Source: an uncultured Verrucomicrobiota bacterium (GTDB lineage Bacteria; Verrucomicrobiota; Kiritimatiellia; CAIVKH01). Taken from it: 14,039 nucleotides of DNA. Below, in pieces: positions 1 through 6,841 of the stretch (position 1 is its first letter; every line of letters begins with the position of its first letter). The notes below the pieces were generated by a model that was not told the origin of the DNA, did not search any database, and saw nothing but the letters and a program-made list of their open reading frames with translations. The stretch spans positions 1 to 14,039 of the forward strand of contig CALKUH010000004.1 of the NCBI GenBank assembly GCA_937996795.1, read 5' to 3'. Position numbers and translations under genes: made by a program.

Positions 1-3000
1 CGAGTTGAACCCCGGCGCGATGGACGGCTTGATGATCGCCCACACGCCGTTGGAGGTGGGTGGGCGGCCTTCGGGCACGACCTGATAGTACATCTGGTTT
101 CCCGATGTGCTTACGACTTGCGTGGCGAGTGATGCATCCGCCAGCTTGCCCGCGGTTACCGCGCTCCAGGAAACGGCGCCGTCTCCGAAATTTCCCGTGC
201 TTCGGTAAACATCATACGTGATGCCCTCGACGGCTTCCCATGTGAGCGTGCTGTTGCCGCTGGAGATGGCGGAGAGGTTCGTGATCGCAATGGACCAGTT
301 GGTCAGGGATACCGGAATCCCCTCGCTGTTCTTCGGTTCGCCCGCGCCGCCAACATAGATCAGCATGGTGTAGGAACTCGTAGGGCTGCCGATGTTGTAG
401 GAGTAGATGCGCATCTGGTAGACCCCGGCGGCGCCTGGCGTCCAGGTGAAGGTTCCGTCGGTCCGGAATTGCGCGGGTGTTTCGATGGTGGAGAATCCGG
501 CGCCGGCCGGAACGACCGCGCTGATAAACGGCGTGGAGCAGTCCACATTCGTACTCAATACCGAGAAGGCCAGCAGGTGCCCATTCGTCGCGACGCGATC
601 GGAAATCACCTGCAGAAACGGCGCGGGAGCGCCGGGGCAGATGACCGTGGTAAGGGTCGTATTTTCGTTGTTGGCGGAATTCGGATCGACGCGCAGGGGC
701 TGCGCGGTGACGCGATTGGTGATGATGCCATGTTGGTTCGGCGCGATCACATTAAGCGTCAACGTCTTGGTGGCGCCGGCTGCAAGGCTGTTCAGCGTCC
801 ACCGCACGACGCCCGCGTTGTGCGTGCCGCCATCGCTGCTTGAGGAGTATACGACACCGGCCGGCAGGTGATTGGTGACGTGGTAGGTTCCGGCCGCCTC
901 CGGCCCGGCGTTGCTGATCGCGATGGTGTAGGCATAGGCGGTGGCGACATCGACGGTGGAGGGCGTCGATGCAACCGAGGCGACGGCGATGTCGATTGGC
1001 GTCGAGGTCGCGAAGTTCAGGTATAAATCCCCGCCGCTTTCGCTGACGTTGAAGGAGCCCTCATAGAAAGCCGGCATGAAATTGGTGGTGATGAAAGAAA
1101 ATTTGTTCGAGGCGTAGCCGGACACGGAGCCGCCCTCGGCAATCATCCAGCTCGTTGCGGTGGTTCCGCTGAAGTTGGGCAGCGAGGCGAGTGCACAGGA
1201 CACGTCAATCGTGATGATGCCCGAGCCGATGGTGATGGCGCCCGCGCCGCCGTTGACGCGGATCAAATCCCAGTTCACGCCGGCCGTACCCGTGCCATTG
1301 GTAATGTTCCATTCGTAGCGCCCGCCGTTCAGAACCAGGTTGTTGGTGAGCAGCAACCGGCCCACCGAGCCGCCCGCCGGGCTGAGCGCGCCGCCGGAAA
1401 GCGTCACCTGGTTGACGCTGCCGGTGCCCGCGAGCGTGCCGCCGGCCACCGTGATGGCGCTGTGGACGACGGATCCGTTGACGACCAGGCTGCCGTTGCT
1501 GACCACCGTGGCGCCGGCGTAGGTGCTGCTTCCGCTGAACGCGAGCGTGCCCGAACCCACCTTGATGACGGAACCCGCGCCGGAAATGCTCCCGGCATAC
1601 GCCGCGGGGCTGGTGTTGTTTCCGCCGATCGTCAGCGTCGCCGCCCCGAGCGCGACATTGCCGCCCGAGCTCCCGCCGCCGGTCAGGGAGCCGATGCTGG
1701 TGTTGAAGCCCGCGAGATCCAGTTCCGCGCCCGCGGTGTTGGCCAGCGTGACGGCGGAATTGACGCCCAACGCGCCGCTCACACCCGCGACGCTGGCCAC
1801 TCCCGCCCGGAGCGTGCCCGCATCAATGGTTGTGGCCCCTGTGTAGGTGTTGGCGCCGGAGAGCACCAGGGTTCCCTCGCCGAGCTTGGTCAGTCCGCCG
1901 CTTCCGTCAATCAGCCCGGACAACGTCAGCGTGGCGGCGCCCGTTTGGATGTCGAACCGGCCGGTTCCGCCCGTTGCGAGTGAGAACGGTTTTGTGCTGG
2001 AGGAGGTTCCGCCTGTGTAGATCAAGCTCCCGGAGTTTCCGCTCGAACCCAGGACCACGGCGGAAGCGCTGTTTCCCAGCGGACCATTTGCGCTGACGTT
2101 GTTGACCGTGCCGATCTGGACCCCGCCGGCCAGCACGCTGAACACGCCCGAGAAGGTGTTGTTCCCCGACAGCGAAAGCGTGCCGGCGCCTGATTTGCCG
2201 AGCGCGCCTGATCCGGCGATGATGCCGCCATACGTGAGCGTGGTTCCCGAAGCCGCCTCGATCGTGCCATTGCCGGCAAGGCTAACGCCGCGATTCGCAT
2301 GCAGCGTGAAGCTGGCTGTGGATTGCAGGGTGCCGCCATTAAAGGTGAGGCGTCCCGTGGTGGGCGATCCGGGCGCCGCGCCCAGCGCGGAATCCGCCGC
2401 TACGGACAGCTTGCCGCCCGAAAGAGTGTTGCTGCCCGTGTAGGTATTGACGCCCGAAAGCGTAAGGGTTCCGCTGCCCATCGCCATCAGACTTCCTGAT
2501 CCGCTGAGAATGCCGCTCAACGCCTGGTTGACGCTGCTCTGATAGCGGAAGGTGCCGTTGTTCGTGATGGCTGCGGAATAACTTCCCCCGCCGAGTGAAG
2601 CTGCTCCGCTAAGCCAGAAGAGGCCGGCCCCGATCTTGATGGGCCCGGTGAAGGTGTTGGTGCCGGTCAATGTCAAGGTTCCGCCGCCAAACATATCGAT
2701 GCCGCCTGCACCGGAGATCGGCCCGCCGACGCTTACGCTATTGACGAGCTGGATGGAGCGGATGCCCGCACCCAGCGATACGGGTCCGTTAAACGCGCTT
2801 ACAAAGCTGCCAACGCCGCCAATGCCGTGAATGAAGTCGGCGTGGATGTTTAGCGGATTGGCGATCGTCCGCGCCGCGCCATGGGACGCCAGGGTGACGC
2901 CGTTGCTGGCGAGTGTGATCGGACCCGTCCCGAATGCGTTGTCGTGCGCAAAATGAATCCGCCCGGTGTTGAGGATTGTGCCTCCGCTGTACGTATTGTT

Positions 3001-3567
3001 GCCTGAAAGACGCAGGACCTCCGACGCGGGCGAGCCGCCGGACTGGCGTGTAATCATCGCCCCGGCGCCGCTGATCGTGCCCGCCCAGTGTGTCGTCAGT
3101 GCGCCGGAAACAGAAAACGTGAAGTAACTGTCCGCCGCCAGTGTCGCCTGCCCGTCCAGGATCCAGATCGACACGGTAGATCCGTTCTTGATGTCGCCTC
3201 CGTTAAGACGCAGGTCGTTGATTGTGATCGTATCTCCGGCGGACGTGCCCTTAAACAGCAGTTCGCCCGGCAGCGCATCGATCGTCAGTGAATCTCCGGC
3301 GAACGTAAAGTTCCCGGACGCCTGCGGCGTGCGGAGGATGTAGCCCGCCGTGAAGTAATCGTTACCGGCCGTCGGCGCGGCGCCCGAAGACCAGTTCTGC
3401 GCCGCATTAAACGACGTTAACGGAAACGGATCGTGATTGGTCAGCGTGACGCTGATCCCGGAAGCCGCCTGGGTGCCCCATGCCGCCGCGGCGATGCCCA
3501 GCACCCGAACGATCCAACGGTTGAGAACAATCCCCGCCCCCTCGACGCCTCGTGCCCCTGTCGTCAT
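1..3567 (-). CDS. Secreted autotransporter-type beta-strand-repeat protein with DUF11 domain (3' partial)
   Basis: An uninterrupted reading frame runs from ATG at 3567-3565 off the left edge: 1189 codons with no stop, so the C-terminus is missing. Residues 17-36 look like a signal peptide (WIVRVLGIAAAAWG core, small residues at 34-36). Residues about 165-700 hold six degenerate copies of the autotransporter-associated beta-strand repeat (TIGR02601/PATR type), each with a core like GTLTLSGVNTYTG; the array closes with a Gly/Asn-rich segment to about 800. Residues about 858-972 match the DUF11 pattern (YTIAISNAGPEAAGTY, then LPAGVVYSSS and SANNENTTL). Residues about 973-1075 look Ig-like and 1085-1189 Fn3-like (WEAVEGITYDVYRS). 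In this family the repeats form a right-handed beta-helix exposed at the surface. Any outer-membrane barrel, PEP-CTERM or type IX sorting signal would lie beyond the edge. In-frame GTG codons at 3585 and 3576 are alternative starts; TAAGGA lies 8 bases before the first. The ligand is unknown; adhesion or glycan binding is only a guess. Confidence 0.88.
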   Translation of the reverse strand, partial: MTTGARGVEGAGIVLNRWIVRVLGIAAAAWGTQAASGISVTLTNHDPFPLTSFNAAQNWSSGAAPTAGNDYFTAGYILRTPQASGNFTFAGDSLTIDALPGELLFKGTSAGDTITINDLRLNGGDIKNGSTVSIWILDGQATLAADSYFTFSVSGALTTHWAGTISGAGAMITRQSGGSPASEVLRLSGNNTYSGGTILNTGRIHFAHDNAFGTGPITLASNGVTLASHGAARTIANPLNIHADFIHGIGGVGSFVSAFNGPVSLGAGIRSIQLVNSVSVGGPISGAGGIDMFGGGTLTLTGTNTFTGPIKIGAGLFWLSGAASLGGGSYSAAITNNGTFRYQSSVNQALSGILSGSGSLMAMGSGTLTLSGVNTYTGSNTLSGGKLSVAADSALGAAPGSPTTGRLTFNGGTLQSTASFTLHANRGVSLAGNGTIEAASGTTLTYGGIIAGSGALGKSGAGTLSLSGNNTFSGVFSVLAGGVQIGTVNNVSANGPLGNSASAVVLGSSGNSGSLIYTGGTSSSTKPFSLATGGTGRFDIQTGAATLTLSGLIDGSGGLTKLGEGTLVLSGANTYTGATTIDAGTLRAGVASVAGVSGALGVNSAVTLANTAGAELDLAGFNTSIGSLTGGGSSGGNVALGAATLTIGGNNTSPAAYAGSISGAGSVIKVGSGTLAFSGSSTYAGATVVSNGSLVVNGSVVHSAITVAGGTLAGTGSVNQVTLSGGALSPAGGSVGRLLLTNNLVLNGGRYEWNITNGTGTAGVNWDLIRVNGGAGAITIGSGIITIDVSCALASLPNFSGTTATSWMIAEGGSVSGYASNKFSFITTNFMPAFYEGSFNVSESGGDLYLNFATSTPIDIAVASVASTPSTVDVATAYAYTIAISNAGPEAAGTYHVTNHLPAGVVYSSSSDGGTHNAGVVRWTLNSLAAGATKTLTLNVIAPNQHGIITNRVTAQPLRVDPNSANNENTTLTTVICPGAPAPFLQVISDRVATNGHLLAFSVLSTNVDCSTPFISAVVPAGAGFSTIETPAQFRTDGTFTWTPGAAGVYQMRIYSYNIGSPTSSYTMLIYVGGAGEPKNSEGIPVSLTNWSIAITNLSAISSGNSTLTWEAVEGITYDVYRSTGNFGDGAVSWSAVTAGKLADASLATQVVSTSGNQMYYQVVPEGRPPTSNGVWAIIKPSIAPGFNS
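1500..3070 (-). repeat. Array of six degenerate beta-strand repeat modules inside the long secreted protein
   Basis: Six protein-level repeats share the pattern G-[AS]-G-x-L-x-K-x-G-x-G-T-L-x-[LF]-[ST]-G-x-[NS]-T-[YF]-[TSA]-G. Their cores fall near residues 185, 297, 367, 462, 565 and 674 of the minus-strand gene, so spacing is irregular (about 70-110 residues). Nucleotide identity between copies is limited to short stretches encoding the NTYTG core, so these are old, diverged duplications rather than a recent tandem expansion. The fifth copy (GEGTLVLSGANTYTGATT) is closest to the family consensus; the first is most divergent because its GTL segment reads SEVLRLSG. Confidence 0.8.
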
Positions 3568-3593
3568 GAATTTCACGACCCCCACTGATCAAA

Positions 3594-3599
3594 TCCTTA
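3594..3599 (-). promoter_or_regulatory. Possible Shine-Dalgarno (TAAGGA) for a GTG start of the minus-strand gene
   Basis: On the minus strand TAAGGA is followed by 8 bases and then GTG at 3585-3583, which is in frame with the ATG at 3567. An in-frame TGA at 3591-3589 bounds how far the gene can extend. This spacing favours the GTG, which would add six residues before the ATG. The ATG itself has only a G-run about 11 bases upstream. The two choices do not change the signal-peptide call. Confidence 0.35.
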
Positions 3600-3650
3600 C
3601 CCCTGCCTAATGAAATGTCAAATACTCGAAGAAAACGCTGGTGTAAACTG

Positions 3651-3666
3651 AAATATATGAATATTT
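3651..3666. repeat. Short perfect inverted repeat (6-base arms, 4-base loop)
   Basis: AAATAT, a 4-base spacer ATGA, then ATATTT: perfect 6-base arms centred 20 bases before the start codon of the first sulfatase. All-A/T arms can arise by chance in AT-rich DNA, and the stem would be weak as RNA. An operator half-site pair is the more interesting reading, but no regulator family can be named from it. Confidence 0.3.
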
Positions 3667-3674
3667 TTATCAGC

Positions 3675-3684
3675 TGACATGTCA
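3675..3684. repeat. 10-base perfect palindrome spanning the sulfatase start codon
   Basis: TGACATGTCA is self-complementary over ten bases and includes the ATG at 3679-3681. Its right half lies in an 8-base direct repeat, ATGTCAAA, present at 3615-3622 and again at 3679-3686. Perfect palindromes over a start codon are compatible with a repressor operator. Ten bases is short enough to be coincidence, and part of it is fixed by the coding sequence. Confidence 0.3.
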
Positions 3685-5193
3685 AACAAGCGTCAAATCA
3701 TCCTGATCATGACGGATACGCAGCGGGTGGACATGGTTGGGGCCTACGGGTTCCCGGCGATGAAAACTCCGCATCTGGACCGACTTGCGGCGGCGGGATT
3801 GCGGTGTGAACGCGCCTACACCTGCCAGCCGGTGTGCGGCCCGGCACGGGCAGCCTTGTTCACGGGGACGTGGCCCCACATCAACAATGGGTGGTCAAAC
3901 TGCATGGCCCTGGATGCGCGGACCCGCTCGCTGGGGCAGCGCGTGCGCGATGCCGGAATTCGGGCGGCGTACGTCGGCAAATGGCATCTCGATGGGGGGG
4001 ATTATTTCGGCGAGGGGATTTGCCCTGACGGCTGGGAGCCGCGCTATTGGTATGACATGAAGTGCTATTTGGACGAACTGACGCCGGAACAACGCGTGGC
4101 GTCGCGTCAGGAAAAGACGATGCTCGAGGGGGCGGGTATTTCCGCGGACTTCACCTTCGGCCACCGCGTGGCCAACCGCGCAGTCGATTTCCTGTCCTCG
4201 CACGCAGACGAGCCGTTCCTGCTCGTGGTGTCATTCGATGAGCCGCATGGCCCTTTCCTTGCGCCGAAAACGTTCGTCGATCTTCACGCGCGCACGAAGC
4301 TGCCCTGGCGCGCCAATATGGCCGATCCGCTCGCGGACAAGCCCGAGCACCAGCGCGCGTGGGCGGGCAGGGCGCTGCAACAGGAGCCCGAGGCCCGCGA
4401 CGCGGCATACCCGACCTATTTCGCCTGCAATTCCTATGTGGACGACGAAATCGGGCGCGTACTGGATGCGATTGACCGGCATGCACCGGAGGCGCTGGTG
4501 ATCTATACCTCCGATCACGGCGACATGCTTGGCAGCCACCGCCTGACGAACAAGGGGCCGGTGATGTATGAGGAAATCACCCGTATCCCGTTTCTCGTCC
4601 GCTGGCCGGGCGTGATCCCGCCGGGCAGCGTGTCGAAGAACCTCGTGTCCCACATCGATGTCGTGCCGACGATCCTCGACACGCTCGAGATCCCGCGGCC
4701 GCCCACGCTGCACGGACGCAGCATGCTGCCGATGTGGCGCGATCCGGCGCGGCCCCTCAATGACCAGATTTTTATCGAATTCGGACGCTACGAAATCGAC
4801 CACGACGGTTTCGGCGGCTTCCAGCCGGTGCGCTGCGTGCGGGACGCCCGCTACAAGCTGGTCATCAACCTGCTGTGCACGGACGAGTTGTATGACCTCG
4901 ACGCGGACCCCGGGGAACTGGTCAACCTGATTGAACATCCCGCGCACGCGGCGGCACGTGATCGGCTGCACGACCGCCTCATTGAATGGATGAACGACAC
5001 GCGCGACCCGTTCCGCGGCTACTACTGGCTGCGCCGCCCGTGGCGCACCGATGCTCCGCCACCCACGTGGGACTTCACTGGCTACACCCGCCAGCGTGAG
5101 CCGGAGCCGGGCGAGTCGCGCCAGTTGGACTACGACACGGGTCTCGAATACACCCACGCCACGCGCCGGAAACACGTGCCGGATTACGCCTGA
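3679..5193 (+). CDS. Cytoplasmic-type sulfatase (S1 family, cysteine-type), 504 aa
   Basis: Predicted to hydrolyse sulfate esters on a carbohydrate. The N-terminus goes straight into the sulfatase core strand (QIILIMTDTQR, metal ligand D13) with no signal peptide, so the product should be cytosolic. The formylglycine motif CxPxR is C53-G-P-A-R57, followed by AALFTG. Other expected active-site residues are K101 and H103 (VGKWHL), H190 (DEPHGPF), D279-H280 (TSDHGD) and K292 (NKGP). The C-terminal subdomain (about 390-470, YKLVINLLCTDELYDLDADPGE split by LCTD) matches the DUF4976-type end of many S1 sulfatases, followed by a Pro/Trp-rich tail. Length is normal for the family. No Shine-Dalgarno precedes the ATG; the upstream sequence is AT-rich, so leaderless or SD-independent initiation is possible. 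It is first in the plus-strand operon and ends 26 bases before the symporter gene. S1 subfamily and exact substrate cannot be told from sequence alone. Confidence 0.93.
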   Translation: MSNKRQIILIMTDTQRVDMVGAYGFPAMKTPHLDRLAAAGLRCERAYTCQPVCGPARAALFTGTWPHINNGWSNCMALDARTRSLGQRVRDAGIRAAYVGKWHLDGGDYFGEGICPDGWEPRYWYDMKCYLDELTPEQRVASRQEKTMLEGAGISADFTFGHRVANRAVDFLSSHADEPFLLVVSFDEPHGPFLAPKTFVDLHARTKLPWRANMADPLADKPEHQRAWAGRALQQEPEARDAAYPTYFACNSYVDDEIGRVLDAIDRHAPEALVIYTSDHGDMLGSHRLTNKGPVMYEEITRIPFLVRWPGVIPPGSVSKNLVSHIDVVPTILDTLEIPRPPTLHGRSMLPMWRDPARPLNDQIFIEFGRYEIDHDGFGGFQPVRCVRDARYKLVINLLCTDELYDLDADPGELVNLIEHPAHAAARDRLHDRLIEWMNDTRDPFRGYYWLRRPWRTDAPPPTWDFTGYTRQREPEPGESRQLDYDTGLEYTHATRRKHVPDYA

Positions 5194-5219
5194 CCACGCC
5201 CCCAGTAGGAATTCATGCC

Positions 5220-6827
5220 ATGGATTTGCTCGCACTTGTCTCATTTTTTGGGGTGACCCTCCTCGTGGCGGTCGTCTCCTGGTGGAAAACCCGGGACACG
5301 GACCTTTCCCATTCCACCGGGTACTACCTGGCGGGGCGAAGCTTGACGTGGTTCACCATCGCGGCCTCGCTGATTCTCACGAACATCTCCACGGAACAAC
5401 TTATCGGTCTCAACGGGAACGCGTATTCGTTCGGTGCATGCGTGATGGCCTGGGAAACCGTCGCCGCGATCGCGATGGTGGTGATGGCTTTGTACTTCCT
5501 GCCGCGCTATCTCAAGAGCGGCATCACGACGATTCCCCAGTTCCTGGAGCTGCGGTTCGGACGGAAGATGCGCAGCATGGTGTCGCTCATGTTTCTCGTC
5601 GCGTTGACGCTGAGCTATCTCCCCTTCGTCCTCTATTCCGGCGCCATTAGCATGAACAGCCTGTTCCATGTGGATCAGCTGCTCGGCATCAGCCCGGAGG
5701 CGTCCATCTGGCTGATGGTGATTCTGCAAAGCCTCTCCGGGGTGGCCTACGCGATCTGGGGCGGGCTCAAGGCGACCTCGATCTCCGACGCGCTGTACGG
5801 CGTCGGCCTGTATGCCGGCGGTCTGCTGATCCCGGTGCTCGGCCTCTGGAAACTGGGCGACGGCCATTTCGGCGAGGCCTTCCGCATCCTGGTCGAGAAC
5901 CGGCCCGATCTGCTGTCGCCGGTTGGCGCGCCCGACGCCAACATTCCGTTCAGCACGCTTTTTACGGGGATGCTGATCATCAACCTGTTCTACTGGTGTA
6001 CGAACCAGATGATCGTGCAGCGCGCGTTCGGCGCCCGCGATCTGGCGGAGGGGCAGAAGGGCGTGCTGTTCGCCGCGGTGTTGAAGCTGGTGGGCATCAG
6101 CATTCTCGTCCTGCCTGGCATCATTGCCTGGCATCTCGTCGCACAGGGTAAAATCACGGTGGGTCACGCCGACCTGGCGTATCCGGTCCTGGTGGCCAGC
6201 GTGCTGCCCTCCTGGCTCACCGGATTTTTTGGCGCTGTGATGTTCGGAGCCATCCTGAGTTCGTTCTACGGCGGGCTTAACAGCGTGACGACGCTTTTCG
6301 GGGTGGACATCTACAAGCCGCTGTTGCGCAAGAGCGCAAGCGATCGCGAGGTCGTCCTGGCCGGCCGGCTCTTCGGCAGCGCGCTGGTTGTGCTGTGCGT
6401 GCTGCTGGCGCCGTCCATCGCGCACGCGCCGGAGGGCCTCTACACCCTGATGCGGAAACTGATGGCCTTTTTCAACATTCCGATCCTCTCGATCATCCTG
6501 CTCGGCGTGCTCTCGAAACGCGCGTCCGCGCTCTGCGCCTACATCGCCGTGCCGGTGGGCATCGTCTTTTACGGTTGGTTCGGTTTTCACCAAAACGGCG
6601 TCATGTGGGGCCACTCGGTGCACTGGCTGCACGTCGCGGGGCTCAATCTGCTGCTGATTCTCTCGATCATGGCCGTGGTACGACTGTGGAAGCCGATGCC
6701 GGCGCCGTTTGTACAGCACTACACCGGCGAGGTGGACCTGACGTTCTGGAAGTACGCCAAACCCGCTGGTTTGGCGATTGTCCTGGCCGTGGTGGCGATC
6801 TATCTGGTGCTCGGGCGGCTGGGGTGA
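5220..6827 (+). CDS. Sodium:solute symporter, SSS/SLC5 family (SGLT-like), 535 aa
   Basis: Inner-membrane secondary transporter expected to couple Na+ entry to uptake of a sugar or related solute. It is highly hydrophobic along its length, with about 13-14 probable transmembrane segments. Family hallmarks: GYYLAGRSLTWF at 34-45 and LTNISTEQLIGLNG at 53-66 (early Na+-site region), YWCTNQMIVQRAFGAR at 258-273 (the SGLT-type WCT-x-Q-x-x-VQR motif), and ILSSFYGGLNSVTTLF at 345-360, containing the serine/threonine positions used for Na+ binding in this fold. AGGA at 5207-5210 lies 9 bases before the chosen ATG; an out-of-frame ATG at 5215 is rejected. It lies between two sulfatase genes in the same operon, which suggests import of a sugar released from a sulfated glycan, perhaps still sulfated for the cytosolic sulfatase (inference). 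Substrate is not determinable from the sequence. Confidence 0.93.
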   Translation: MDLLALVSFFGVTLLVAVVSWWKTRDTDLSHSTGYYLAGRSLTWFTIAASLILTNISTEQLIGLNGNAYSFGACVMAWETVAAIAMVVMALYFLPRYLKSGITTIPQFLELRFGRKMRSMVSLMFLVALTLSYLPFVLYSGAISMNSLFHVDQLLGISPEASIWLMVILQSLSGVAYAIWGGLKATSISDALYGVGLYAGGLLIPVLGLWKLGDGHFGEAFRILVENRPDLLSPVGAPDANIPFSTLFTGMLIINLFYWCTNQMIVQRAFGARDLAEGQKGVLFAAVLKLVGISILVLPGIIAWHLVAQGKITVGHADLAYPVLVASVLPSWLTGFFGAVMFGAILSSFYGGLNSVTTLFGVDIYKPLLRKSASDREVVLAGRLFGSALVVLCVLLAPSIAHAPEGLYTLMRKLMAFFNIPILSIILLGVLSKRASALCAYIAVPVGIVFYGWFGFHQNGVMWGHSVHWLHVAGLNLLLILSIMAVVRLWKPMPAPFVQHYTGEVDLTFWKYAKPAGLAIVLAVVAIYLVLGRLG

Positions 6828-6841
6828 ACGGGAGCACGATG

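Larger units (their letters stand above)
3586..3678. promoter_or_regulatory. Divergent intergenic control region
   Basis: This is the only intergenic stretch between the divergent genes, so promoters for both directions should lie here. Its right half is strikingly AT-rich compared with the surrounding GC-rich DNA. On the minus strand a perfect TTGACA (plus-strand TGTCAA at 3616-3621) could be a -35 box, but the hexamer 17 bases downstream (AAGGAT) matches the -10 consensus only at three of six positions and overlaps the putative ribosome-binding site. On the plus strand TATTTT at 3662-3667 is a weak -10 candidate with no good -35 partner. No promoter is therefore firmly assigned; the short inverted repeats are listed separately. 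Confidence 0.45.

Noticed and set aside
446..2443. Several plus-strand open frames of 60-170 codons across the left region
   Set aside because: They are complements of one continuous minus-strand frame whose translation has clear repeat, DUF11 and Ig-like patterns. The plus-strand translations are Pro/Arg-rich and motif-free.
1500..3070. Periodic short sequence matches resembling a CRISPR or tandem repeat array
   Set aside because: The matches encode the NTYTG cores of degenerate protein repeats, with irregular spacing and low nucleotide identity; no constant direct repeat or spacer structure exists.
3407..3685. 92-codon minus-strand frame across the divergent region
   Set aside because: It is another frame over the start of the repeat protein and runs into the sulfatase start; no ribosome-binding site and no signal or motif.
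4231..5244. Minus-strand open frame opposite the first sulfatase (337 codons)
   Set aside because: Antisense shadow; no recognisable domain and it would overlap the symporter start.
5241..6719. Long open frame on the minus strand opposite the symporter gene (492 codons)
   Set aside because: It is an antisense shadow made by GC-rich third positions. The translation is rich in His, Arg and Gln with no recognisable motif, while the plus strand encodes a clear SSS symporter.
6395..6838. Upstream in-frame extension of the exported sulfatase (148 codons)
   Set aside because: It lies entirely inside the symporter gene and would bury the signal peptide; GGAG just before 6842 marks the real start.
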